A stretch of 64,000 bases of DNA from CAZVPF01 sp964628195 (GTDB lineage Bacteria; Planctomycetota; Phycisphaerae; Sedimentisphaerales; Anaerohalosphaeraceae), in NCBI GenBank assembly GCA_964628195.1, contig CAZVPF010000014.1:1-64000 (forward strand), read 5' to 3'. A model generated the notes under the pieces. It had not been told where the DNA came from. It made no database searches and worked only from the letters and a program-made list of their open reading frames with translations. Below are positions 41,719 through 50,001 of the stretch, piece by piece; position 1 is the first letter of the stretch, and every line of letters begins with the position of its first letter. A program made the position numbers and the translations under genes.

Positions 41719-43119
41719 TCAGCAGAACACGTCTCTGCTGCCCGCTCTTACCTTGTCGACAAGCGTCTTCGATCTCTCAGCCGGCACCTTGTCCATTCCC
41801 GCAATAGCCTCTTTTATAAGCTTCTCGCCTATCTGCCTGGTGTTGTCGCTGCCGTAGTCTAGCAGGTACTCCATAAACGTCGAAAGCGCATTCGGGTCGC
41901 AATGCTCCTTTATCTTACCGGGCTTGGCAAGGTCCATAAAGTCCCCGCCCGTCCTGCCGAGCCTGTAACAACCCGTGCAGAAAGAAGGAATATACCCCAT
42001 CGAGGCGACGTCTGCTATAACCTCGTCAAGCGGCCGATGATCGCCCAGAGAAAACTGTGCAAAATGCATATCAAGCTCACCCTCGGCATAACCGCCCGGG
42101 TTGGTCCTGCTGCCTGCCGATATCTGCGAAACGCCCAGCGCAAAAGTCTCACGCCTCATCCTGGGTGTCTCCCGCGTGGACATAATTATTCCCGTATAAG
42201 GCACCGCCAGCCGAAGGATTGCAACGATCTTGCGGAAGTCGATATCATTGACCGGCTGCGGCGGATGGCTCGAAATATCCGAACCCGTCGCAGGCTCCAG
42301 CCGCGGCACCGATATCGTGTGCGGCCCTATTCCGAACTTACCCTCAAGATAACGTATATGCTGCATCAGTGCGAGTATCTCGAACCGCCAGTCGAACAGC
42401 CCGAACAGCACACCGATGCCCAGGTCGTCTATCCCGGCCTCCATCGCCCTGTCCATAGCCGTTATCCGCCAGTCATAATCCGTCTTTTTGCCCCGCACAT
42501 GCACCTTGTGATATGTCTCGTGGTGATACGTCTCCTGGAAAAGCTGATACGTCCCGATCTGCGCCGCCTTTAGCTGTTTGAACTCATCCAGCGTCAGGGG
42601 AGCCACATTCACGTTGACCCTCCGCACTTCGCCATTATCGTGCCTGGTCTTGTATATCGTCTCGATGCTGTCCAGCACATACTTGAACCCCTGCTTCGGA
42701 TAGGACTCACCTGCCACAAGAAGTACCCGCTTGTGCCCCTGATCGATAAGTATCCGCACCTCGTTGGCTATCTCTTCCTGAGTCAGGGCCCGGCGGGTAA
42801 CTTCCTTATTCGTCGCCCGAAAAGCACAGTACAAACACTCGTTACCGCAAAGGTTCGATATATAAAGCGGCGCAAATATGACCAGCCGTCTGCCGTATAT
42901 CGTCTCTTTAACCTCCTTGGCCGTGCTGAAAAGCTCACCCAAAAGTTCCGGATCGCTTATCGCCGAAAGCACAGCGACATCCTCCATCTCAAGGCCTTTC
43001 ATCTCACGGGCCTTGGCAAGAACCTCGCGCACATGCGACGCATCCCTGTCACAGCACTTATCAAGCACTTCACTTATTTTCGGCTCGTTAATTATCTTCA
43101 TGCCTGCATCAACGCTCAT
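41719..43119 (-). CDS. hydG: [FeFe] hydrogenase H-cluster radical SAM maturase HydG
   Basis: Tyrosine-cleaving radical-SAM enzyme that makes the CO and CN ligands; 466 residues. The SAM cluster is in SNLCGNECLYCAF (CX3CX2C) and the auxiliary cluster in FCTGCYRLGRTGGDFMDLAKPG. VLLVAGESYPKQGFKYVLDSI and QETYHHETYHKVH mark the barrel. The start at 43119 has GGAGGT five bases upstream and overlaps the kinase stop (ATGA). A 28-codon in-frame extension lies inside the kinase gene and is rejected. Confidence 0.96.
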   Translation of the reverse strand: MSVDAGMKIINEPKISEVLDKCCDRDASHVREVLAKAREMKGLEMEDVAVLSAISDPELLGELFSTAKEVKETIYGRRLVIFAPLYISNLCGNECLYCAFRATNKEVTRRALTQEEIANEVRILIDQGHKRVLLVAGESYPKQGFKYVLDSIETIYKTRHDNGEVRRVNVNVAPLTLDEFKQLKAAQIGTYQLFQETYHHETYHKVHVRGKKTDYDWRITAMDRAMEAGIDDLGIGVLFGLFDWRFEILALMQHIRYLEGKFGIGPHTISVPRLEPATGSDISSHPPQPVNDIDFRKIVAILRLAVPYTGIIMSTRETPRMRRETFALGVSQISAGSRTNPGGYAEGELDMHFAQFSLGDHRPLDEVIADVASMGYIPSFCTGCYRLGRTGGDFMDLAKPGKIKEHCDPNALSTFMEYLLDYGSDNTRQIGEKLIKEAIAGMDKVPAERSKTLVDKVRAGSRDVFC

Positions 43120-44429
43120 TGTGTACCTCCGTTTCCCCGGCCGGCTTTGGCCGGTATCGCAAAACTGAATCTCGCCCACCTGCCCTGCTCGGACTCGGCC
43201 CATATCCTGCCGCCATGCAGCACAATAATCCGCCAGCAGGTATAAAGCCCTACACCGGTGCCTTTACGTTTCTTAAGCTCGGGCTCGTCAAGCCGCGAAA
43301 ACTTCTTGAAAAGTTTCTGCTTTGCGCTGTCACTAAAGCCCGGCCCTTCGTTAAGCACCGAAACATTGAGGCGATCATCTTCAACATTAATATCCAATCT
43401 AAGCAGCCCGTTCTCATTGCCGTACTTGACCCCGTTGCCAAGCAGGTTAACCATTACGATCTTCATAAGGTCGGGGTCGCAATCAACATTTATTGTACCA
43501 CTTGTCACATTTTTTTCAAACCTAACCTTTTTCTCTTCCATCTGGGGCTGGATAATATCGACCGCAGTATCCACAACCTCGCTCACAAAATCCACATTTC
43601 GAACATTAGCACGAAGTGCCCCTCCCTCCAGCCGGGAAAGATCAAGGTACTCCCTTACCATATTAGTAATATACTCTATCTTTGAAGTTATACGTTTGAT
43701 CTTATCCTTTTGGTCGTCATTTAATTGCCCGAAATAACCCTCACCCATCATATATGCGTCTGTCAGCATCGACGAAAGCGGGTTCTTAAGCTCGTGACTG
43801 GCAAAACCGAGCATCTCAAGATACGAATCCTTCGCCCTTTCAAGACTCTCGATCATCCACGCCTTTTCAACTGCCTGGCTAAGCCTTTCGGCCATGAGCA
43901 CGTGCATGATAACGGCCTGCTCATCATACGCATTCTTGTTCCTGCTGCTGCGAAAAAACAGCCCGGCCTGTCTGCCCTCAACGCTCAATGGACATGTCAT
44001 GCTCGACCGCACACCCTCTTTTAACACAAGCTTTGTGGAAACGCTGTTCGGATGCTCCTGGAGATACTTCTCAAGGTCGTTAATAACTCTCGGCCTGCCC
44101 TTGTTAATCACCTCCTCAAGCGAGCTGCCGGCAAGGTCCTCACTGTAACCGACCTTCAAAATAACCGGCTTATATAACGCCCTTGCCCAACGCGCGGTAA
44201 CCCTCTTGCCCTCTTCCTCCACAAACGCAAGGCCCAGCCGGTCACATTCACTGACCGAAACGATTTGCTCGAAAACAAAGTTCATAACCTCGTTAAGGCT
44301 AAGACCCGACGCAACTTTTTGATTGATAAAATCCAGGGTCTCCTGCTGTGCCGTACTTAAATTCGCCGCCCGCAACTTTTGTTCGCTTATCTGCGGGTAG
44401 TAGATCGTCTTGTCATGCAAACTCGCCAT
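43116..44429 (-). CDS. Soluble GAF-domain sensor histidine kinase
   Basis: Two-component kinase of 437 residues without membrane segments. After about 40 residues a GAF domain runs to about 190 (DFINQKVASGLSLNEVMNFVFEQIV). A HisKA domain with phospho-acceptor ASHELKNPLSSM follows, then a HATPase domain with N-box NLLGNGVKYG, GPGFSDS and GTGVGLYTCWRI. It lies between hydA (82-bp gap) and hydG (ATGA overlap), so it is made with the hydrogenase. Its likely partner is the receiver protein at the start of the same operon. The signal could be H2, redox state or a metabolite. Confidence 0.9.
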   Translation of the reverse strand: MASLHDKTIYYPQISEQKLRAANLSTAQQETLDFINQKVASGLSLNEVMNFVFEQIVSVSECDRLGLAFVEEEGKRVTARWARALYKPVILKVGYSEDLAGSSLEEVINKGRPRVINDLEKYLQEHPNSVSTKLVLKEGVRSSMTCPLSVEGRQAGLFFRSSRNKNAYDEQAVIMHVLMAERLSQAVEKAWMIESLERAKDSYLEMLGFASHELKNPLSSMLTDAYMMGEGYFGQLNDDQKDKIKRITSKIEYITNMVREYLDLSRLEGGALRANVRNVDFVSEVVDTAVDIIQPQMEEKKVRFEKNVTSGTINVDCDPDLMKIVMVNLLGNGVKYGNENGLLRLDINVEDDRLNVSVLNEGPGFSDSAKQKLFKKFSRLDEPELKKRKGTGVGLYTCWRIIVLHGGRIWAESEQGRWARFSFAIPAKAGRGNGGTQ

Positions 44430-44511
44430 CTGATGCCCCCGTAAAAAAAGATGCCGGCCACATACGCAGCCGGCATCCTGAAATATACTCAAACATTCAA
44501 ACCGCCGACCG

Positions 44512-46434
44512 TCAGGCGATATACTTACCCCTCGCGAGGTAATCGGTGTGAAGCAGCTTATGACTGATATGACCGCATGGCCCATCCGTCAAAAATTCCT
44601 CGTAAAGCTTCACAACAGCCGGGTTCTCGTGCGACTTTCTAATTTCGTAAGCCGCGTCTTCGCTGTAGATGGCTTTCGCACGTGCCGCACGTATCTCCGG
44701 GCTGGTCGGTATGGGCTGTCCGCCGCCGCCCAGGCAGCCGCCCGGACAGGCCATAAATTCGATGAAGTGACACTCGCTGAACTTGCCGCCTGCCTTGATA
44801 TCTTCAAGAACCTTCTTGGCGTTTGCCGTACCGTGAGCAACCCCGACCTTAAGCGTAGCGCCTTTCAGCCAGTCCCAGTTTGGAACAAGGTGTGCGATAA
44901 GCTCAGGCACAGGACCGACAGCGTTAATAGGTATTTCGGCGTACTTGACTCCCTCGAAACCGCGAACCGGAATAATGTCCGCATGTTCGTAAAGGTCCTC
45001 GACCTTAATACCGCAAACAAGCTCGATTACCGTTCTAAGAGCAGCCTCCATAACACCGCCGCTTGCGCCGAAGATAACACCCGAACCGGTCGCAGTGCCG
45101 AACGGGTCGTCAAAGTCCGACTTGGGGACGTTAGGCAGGTCGATGCCCGCCTCGCTGATCATCTGTGCAAGCTCGCGAGTCGTCAGGCCGTAATCAATAT
45201 CCTTGTAACCACTGTCAGCCATTTCGGGCCTGTTGCACTCGAACTTCTTCGCCGAACAGGGCATAAGAGCGACTGTCACGATATCCTTCGGGTCGATATT
45301 CTTCTGCTTTGCGTAGTAGGTCTTGATAACCGAACCGAACATCTGCTGCGGGCTCTTCGCCGAAGAAACACAATTCAGCATCTCAGGATAGAAATGCTCG
45401 ATATACTTAACCCAACCCGGCGAACAGCTTGTAAACTGCGGCAAAGCGACGCTGCTGTCTTTTTCAACCAGCGCCTTGTAGAGCCTTATAATAAGCTCTG
45501 TGCCTTCTTCTATGATCGTAAGGTCGGCAGTAAAGTTGGTGTCGAAGACCTTATCGAATCCGCACCTTCTAAGCGCAGTGTTCATCTCGAATGTCAATGG
45601 CACACCCGGCTCGAGTCCGAAGCACTCACCGATACCGGCACGCGGGCTCGGGGCGGTCTGTATAACGACATGCTTTGTCGGGTCGTCTATTGCATCCCAT
45701 ACCTCGTCGGTAGGATCGTTGGCGCGAAGCGCACCGGTGGGACAGCGGTTAATGCACTGCCCGCAATTAATACAGATAACCTCACCGAGGGGTTTTTCCG
45801 CGAAGGTTACGATCTCGGTGCTGTTGCTGCGGTGAGCGGCCTCAAGAACGCCCACTTCCTGCAGGTCGATACAAGTGCGAACACACCTGCGGCACAGGAT
45901 ACACTTGTTCATATCACGAACGACCGAATAGCTCGATTTGTCAACCTCGAACATAGGCTCCTCGGGATGACCGAAACGGAAATAGTCAACACCGTATTCT
46001 TTAGCGAGCGACTGAAGTTCACAGTTGTTATTCCTGAAGCACGCGTAACACTCGCCGTAATGCTTGGAAAGCATCAGGTCGAGAATGTGCCTTCGCGCCT
46101 GCCTTACCTTGCGGGAATGGGTCTTGACGTTTATAGGCTGGGTGATCGGGTAGGCACATGACGCCTGGAGCGTCCTCTGGCCCTCGATTTCCACTACACA
46201 TATACGGCAAACACCGGCAATACACAGATCGTCATGGTGACACAAAGTGGGTATGCGTATGCCAAGCTCTTTGGCGGCCTCAAGGATCGTTGTGCCCATA
46301 GGCACTTTCAGTTCCTTGTCGTCGATAGTGACGGTAACCTGGCCGCCTATCGCCTGGCTGTCACCGCCTCTGACTTTCTGCCCCCTCTGACTTACAGGGG
46401 CACGACTTGTATCTTCACTAATATTCTTAGCCAT
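44512..46434 (-). CDS. hydA: NAD-linked [FeFe] hydrogenase catalytic subunit HydA
   Basis: H2-forming/oxidising subunit of a HydABC trimer, 640 residues. Order: [2Fe-2S] domain (Cys65, 76, 79, 93), His-ligated [4Fe-4S] (HYGECYACFRNNNC), two [4Fe-4S] motifs (CILCRRCVRTC, CINCGQCINRCP), then the H-domain. Its signatures are L1 TSCSPGW at 335-341, L2 MPCSAKKFE at 391 and L3 FMACPGGCLGGGGQP with Cys563 and Cys567. L1 has Ser where many enzymes have a second Cys (TSCCP); I recall this variant in other NAD(P)-linked enzymes, so it need not mean loss of activity. The small-subunit-like tail is fused; a C-terminal extra [2Fe-2S] module is absent. Confidence 0.95.
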   Translation of the reverse strand: MAKNISEDTSRAPVSQRGQKVRGGDSQAIGGQVTVTIDDKELKVPMGTTILEAAKELGIRIPTLCHHDDLCIAGVCRICVVEIEGQRTLQASCAYPITQPINVKTHSRKVRQARRHILDLMLSKHYGECYACFRNNNCELQSLAKEYGVDYFRFGHPEEPMFEVDKSSYSVVRDMNKCILCRRCVRTCIDLQEVGVLEAAHRSNSTEIVTFAEKPLGEVICINCGQCINRCPTGALRANDPTDEVWDAIDDPTKHVVIQTAPSPRAGIGECFGLEPGVPLTFEMNTALRRCGFDKVFDTNFTADLTIIEEGTELIIRLYKALVEKDSSVALPQFTSCSPGWVKYIEHFYPEMLNCVSSAKSPQQMFGSVIKTYYAKQKNIDPKDIVTVALMPCSAKKFECNRPEMADSGYKDIDYGLTTRELAQMISEAGIDLPNVPKSDFDDPFGTATGSGVIFGASGGVMEAALRTVIELVCGIKVEDLYEHADIIPVRGFEGVKYAEIPINAVGPVPELIAHLVPNWDWLKGATLKVGVAHGTANAKKVLEDIKAGGKFSECHFIEFMACPGGCLGGGGQPIPTSPEIRAARAKAIYSEDAAYEIRKSHENPAVVKLYEEFLTDGPCGHISHKLLHTDYLARGKYIA

Positions 46435-46452
46435 AATTAAAAACTCCTCTAT

Positions 46453-47652
46453 TTAGTTAACGACCGGCTCATCGGCCCGTCCGAATACTTCGTCTGGAAA
46501 ATGCTTAACGATCGACAAAAACGCGTTCGGGCTCGACTGCCCAAGGCCGCACTTCGAAGATAACTGCATGGTCTCGCCCAGCTTGCAAAGCTCACGGAGA
46601 TAACTCGTAGAGCAGCAGCCAAGCTCAAGCATTTCACACCCTTCCAGCAGTTTTTCATTGCCTTCGCGGCAAGGCGTGCACTGACCGCACGACTCGTCAA
46701 CAAAGAACTCAAGGAAATTTTTCGCAACCTGAAGCATATCCCTGTGCTGACCGAACACGATGATCGATCCGCCTGTTGCGACGTCTTCATAGGAAATCTG
46801 TCTGTCGAACTCGCTTGCCGGTATGCAGTGCCCCGAGGCTCCGCCGATCTGGACAGCCTTTGCGTCGGTGGCGCCTACTTCTTTAAGAAGCTCGTTTACC
46901 TTCACGCCCATCGGGAACTCGTAAACGCCCGGCTTTTCACAGTCGCCCGATACGCTCAAAAGCTTAAGGCCCGTAGATTTCTCGGTGCCCAGGCCCTTGA
47001 ACCAGTCGGCGCCTTTGTCCATTATGCAGGAAATCCAGGCAAAGGTTTCGACATTGTTGACGATAGTCGGATGTCCCATAAGACCGGTATCGACCGGGAA
47101 AGGCGGCCTGTTGCGGGGCTCGCCCCGCTGACCTTCGAGCGACTCGATAAGAGCTGTCTCTTCGCCGCATACATAAGCGCCTGCGCCCATGTGAATATCG
47201 ATATCAAAATCAAAACCGTCCTTGCCGAGAATCTTCCCGCCAAGAAGGTTCTTATCCCTGCGGCTTTGAAGGACCGTCTCGAGGTGACTGCGAAGATAGG
47301 TATATTCACCGCGAAGGTAAAGAATGCCCTTCTTAGCCCCGATTGCGAACGCTCCAATCGTCATGCCCTCGAATACGAGATCGGCATACTGGGTCATAAC
47401 GAACCTGTCCTTAAAGGTGCCCGGCTCGCCTTCGTCGGCGTTGCAGACAACGTACTTCTCATCGTCTTTGGCAGCCGCTGCAAGGTTCCACTTGACACCT
47501 GTCGGGAAACCGGCGCCGCCGCGTCCCTTGATGCTCGAAGCGCTTACCTCGCCGAGAACACCGGCGCGGTCCTTTTTAACCGCTGCCTTTAGACCGGCAT
47601 CTGCCGACATGGAAGCGAATGTTATTTTATTTGTATATTCTGTGGTAGTCAT
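46453..47652 (-). CDS. hydB: Hydrogenase NADH-binding subunit HydB (NuoF-like, short form)
   Basis: FMN- and NAD(H)-binding subunit, 399 residues. Motifs are IKGRGGAGFPTGVKW (NADH), CNADEGEPGTFKDR and GAGAYVCGEETALIESLEG (FMN), and SCGQCTPCREG plus a later Cys for one [4Fe-4S] cluster. Compared with the roughly 620-residue HydB of bifurcating hydrogenases it lacks both the N-terminal thioredoxin-like [2Fe-2S] module and the C-terminal double [4Fe-4S] ferredoxin module. The ATG overlaps the hydC stop. Confidence 0.94.
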   Translation of the reverse strand: MTTTEYTNKITFASMSADAGLKAAVKKDRAGVLGEVSASSIKGRGGAGFPTGVKWNLAAAAKDDEKYVVCNADEGEPGTFKDRFVMTQYADLVFEGMTIGAFAIGAKKGILYLRGEYTYLRSHLETVLQSRRDKNLLGGKILGKDGFDFDIDIHMGAGAYVCGEETALIESLEGQRGEPRNRPPFPVDTGLMGHPTIVNNVETFAWISCIMDKGADWFKGLGTEKSTGLKLLSVSGDCEKPGVYEFPMGVKVNELLKEVGATDAKAVQIGGASGHCIPASEFDRQISYEDVATGGSIIVFGQHRDMLQVAKNFLEFFVDESCGQCTPCREGNEKLLEGCEMLELGCCSTSYLRELCKLGETMQLSSKCGLGQSSPNAFLSIVKHFPDEVFGRADEPVVN

Positions 47653-48170
47653 ACTACATGCTCCTCCTTTCTCTGCATTGCATGTGCGGTAAAGGCCTTA
47701 CGGCAGCCTTCGATGATATCGTGCACCTTGGCAGGAGTTACGCGAGTGAAAATCTGGTCATTTACAAGCATCGCCGGTCCCTGGTCACACATTCCGAGAC
47801 AGTTGGCCCATTCGAGTGTGAAGTTGCCGTCGGGTGTTGTCTCACCAAAGTTAATGTTAAGATCGTTTTCAAGCTGAGCAGCCACTCGATCTTTACCTAC
47901 CATATCGCAGGATATTGTCCTGCAAAGACGGATAATGAACTTACCTTTTACCTTCTGATCGAGGAAGCTGTAAAAAGAAACAACTCCGTAAACCTCGACC
48001 GGGTGGATATCCATCAGGTCCGCCACGATCTGCATCGCGTGCTCTGTAATGTGATTGTACTTCTTCTGGATCTCCTGAAGCACCGGGATAAGGGCCCTGC
48101 GGTCATTGCCGTGCTCTTCAACCCAATGCTCGATCTCTTTTACGATTCTTTCCTGTTCTGTTATAAGCAT
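47649..48170 (-). CDS. hydC: Hydrogenase subunit HydC (NuoE-like)
   Basis: Thioredoxin-fold [2Fe-2S] subunit, 173 residues. Ligands are in LCRTISC and NCLGMCDQGPAM, the NuoE pattern (C-x4-C ... C-x3-C). A helical N-terminal half (IVKEIEHWVEEHG...ALIPVLQEIQKKY) is standard. It is 13 bp downstream of the receiver-domain gene and overlaps hydB by 4 bp (ATGA). Confidence 0.95.
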   Translation of the reverse strand: MLITEQERIVKEIEHWVEEHGNDRRALIPVLQEIQKKYNHITEHAMQIVADLMDIHPVEVYGVVSFYSFLDQKVKGKFIIRLCRTISCDMVGKDRVAAQLENDLNINFGETTPDGNFTLEWANCLGMCDQGPAMLVNDQIFTRVTPAKVHDIIEGCRKAFTAHAMQRKEEHVV

Positions 48171-48183
48171 ATCTGTTTACCTC

Positions 48184-48555
48184 CTACTTCTGCAGTAACT
48201 GATTAACCTTGTCGATCAGGGTCTGCGGATGAAGAGGTTTCTCAAGATAGTCGTCAACCGGAACTATCGAGTCGTCTTTACCATAATCCTGCCCTGTTAC
48301 TTTACTCAAACCGGTCACCATAAGGATCGGCTTGCTGAACTCATTTCGGCGAAGTTCCTGTGCCATCGCAATGCCGTCGTCGGCCTGTTCCATCATCACA
48401 TCGAGGATAAGCAGGTCAGGCTGAAAGAATTCAATACCTTTCATGCCCTCTTCGCGGTTCGAAGCGGTTTTTACCTCGTGCCCGTTGGACTCAAGGACCG
48501 TCTTACTGGCACTGGTGATATCCGGATCGTCATCCACTACAAGTATTTTTGCCAT
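48184..48555 (-). CDS. Stand-alone response regulator receiver protein
   Basis: Single-domain CheY-like protein, 123 residues. The acid pocket is VVDDDPD, the phospho-acceptor Asp52 is in LLILDVMM, the switch Thr is in MVTGLS, and the conserved Lys is in LEKPLHP. It has no output domain. It is the first gene of the hydrogenase operon and probably the partner of the kinase encoded between hydA and hydG. The ATG at 48555 has AAGGAG nine bases upstream; a TTG two codons earlier is too close to that site. Confidence 0.92.
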   Translation of the reverse strand: MAKILVVDDDPDITSASKTVLESNGHEVKTASNREEGMKGIEFFQPDLLILDVMMEQADDGIAMAQELRRNEFSKPILMVTGLSKVTGQDYGKDDSIVPVDDYLEKPLHPQTLIDKVNQLLQK

Positions 48556-48601
48556 ATTCAATTACTCCTTAAAAAATATACTTTTTTCAATGACCCCCAT
48601 T

Positions 48602-48624
48602 AATCGTGCAAATTTACCACGATT
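48602..48624. promoter_or_regulatory. Operator-like inverted repeat at the hydrogenase operon start site
   Basis: AATCGTG (48602-48608) and CACGATT (48618-48624) are perfect 7-bp arms with a 9-bp spacer. It lies just downstream of the candidate -10 and covers the expected transcription start, a repressor position. The GTG...CAC spacing is one base longer than in the Rex consensus I know, so Rex binding is only a guess. Confidence 0.5.
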
Positions 48625-48634
48625 TACAAAGCTA

Positions 48635-48662
48635 ATTATTGCAGAAAAAACGAGGCTTGCAA
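48635..48662 (-). promoter_or_regulatory. Candidate promoter of the hydrogenase operon
   Basis: On the minus strand TTGCAA (48662-48657), 16-bp spacer, AATAAT (48640-48635). It is a moderate match to sigma-70 and the only candidate within 150 bp of the first gene. Confidence 0.45.
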
Positions 48663-48887
48663 GACATTTTTCAAAAAAACAGGGAAAGAAAGAAAATTAT
48701 TTTAAATATCGACCAGATAGAGCAAATAATAACATTCATAAATGAACATAACTGTGCAGTTAAATGGAATATTAGGGAACGTAAAGAATGAATTTATTTG
48801 AGACAGATACATCTTGATCAGCAGCAGGAATCGTGCATAAAATAACGATAAATCGAATCGTCTGTACAAAATTCCGCATTAATATAG

Positions 48888-49973
48888 TCATATTTTAGCC
48901 GGTGACGCACCAATATCGACTCTGGCGTTAAAATAGGCAATAATGTTTTCGAGTGGGATATTGCCGTGCAGCCCCCCGCAGGAACTTATCGCAAAGCCGG
49001 GCAGATGAGCATAATTATCGTAAAGCTCGTGAACCATTTTCTCGATTTCGTCCGGTTTGCCGAATGTCAGTTTCGCCGTCTCGATGCCGCCGATGAAAAA
49101 CCGCCCTTCCGCCCCGAAATACTCAGCCACGGCTTCCACTCTCGTGGCGGGGTTTTCATACATAATACCATCGACACCTGCCAGGATAAGCGGTTCGAGA
49201 AAGACCTCCATGTTACCGTCCGCGACAAATATGATTTTCTTGCCGCGATCCTTTGCTGGTGCGAAAATTTGCGGATACAGCGGAAAAATGTAATCATCAT
49301 ACCATTTTGGATGGAACATCGGCCCTGTCGCACTGGCAAGGTCGTCATGCAGAAAAACAAACGGGCTCTGCGATGCGGAACTGATAATCTCAACGATATT
49401 TTTTGACCTGTCGGCACCGGGGACGAGGAATTTTTCGTAAAACCTGTCAGGCTCAAGCGCGGCGGCTGTCAGGAAGATATCCCAGCCGAGATACTCAACG
49501 GCCCACATGAAAAGCGTTGTATAAAGCATTGGATAATAAAGACCTGTGTCCCCGAGTATATTTTCCCGAAGCCTGATATCCTCAGGATCACATGGGTGAG
49601 GCACGGGAACTACAAGCTCATCGTATGCAGGTTCCTGCTGATCAGCCGCCCAGAAATCCTCAATGCTGGAGAAGGGAAAACTGTGTCGAAAAACAGTGTC
49701 ATATACCCCAAGCGCCGCACGAGTGTAGTCAGTGTTATCCGGATGGGGTATTTGCCTGTCCGGCTTGCAGGGGGCAGGGGCGTTTTGAGAGGGAACGCGA
49801 TTTATAATATCAATCCCCAGAGCCCTGTATGCCTTCAGGAAAGCGTCTTTTGTGTCAGTAAAAACATTCAGCCCGGTTACGTGTTCGATTATACCGGGGT
49901 GATTCAGTGTCTCTTTGGAAATCACTTTACCCGGCTTTTCGCCACGAGACCACTTTAAAACATCCTGTTTCAT
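48888..49973 (-). CDS. Uroporphyrinogen decarboxylase-family protein
   Basis: A 361-residue TIM-barrel protein of the URO-D/MtaA superfamily. Recognisable parts are HPGIIEHVTGLNVF, SQSPFVFLHDDLASATGPMFHPKWYDDYIFP, GKKIIFVADGNMEVFLEPLILAGVDGIMYENP and GRFFIGGIETAKL. It lacks the N-terminal substrate signature of true HemE, so it is more likely one of the many planctomycetal/lentisphaeral paralogs, some related to methyltransferases acting with corrinoid proteins. It starts 28 bp after the PEP-CTERM gene on the same strand with AGGA upstream. Confidence 0.8.
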   Translation of the reverse strand: MKQDVLKWSRGEKPGKVISKETLNHPGIIEHVTGLNVFTDTKDAFLKAYRALGIDIINRVPSQNAPAPCKPDRQIPHPDNTDYTRAALGVYDTVFRHSFPFSSIEDFWAADQQEPAYDELVVPVPHPCDPEDIRLRENILGDTGLYYPMLYTTLFMWAVEYLGWDIFLTAAALEPDRFYEKFLVPGADRSKNIVEIISSASQSPFVFLHDDLASATGPMFHPKWYDDYIFPLYPQIFAPAKDRGKKIIFVADGNMEVFLEPLILAGVDGIMYENPATRVEAVAEYFGAEGRFFIGGIETAKLTFGKPDEIEKMVHELYDNYAHLPGFAISSCGGLHGNIPLENIIAYFNARVDIGASPAKI

Positions 49974-50001
49974 TAAATCCTATTCAAACTGCATAGCACT
50001 T

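Larger units (their letters stand above)
48556..48887. other. Gene-free promoter region of the hydrogenase operon
   Basis: About 330 bp of AT-rich sequence between the receiver gene and the URO-D-like gene. It holds a candidate promoter and an operator-like inverted repeat (listed separately). The word AATCGTGCA occurs at 48602-48610 and again at 48829-48837. No ORF or terminator is clear. Confidence 0.6.

Noticed and set aside
44548..46161. A 537-codon plus-strand frame over hydA
   Set aside because: Antisense to hydA, which has all H-cluster and Fe-S motifs; the frame has no recognisable protein features.
48888..49973. True HemE (uroporphyrinogen decarboxylase)
   Set aside because: The N-terminal substrate-binding signature of HemE is absent and no heme genes are nearby.
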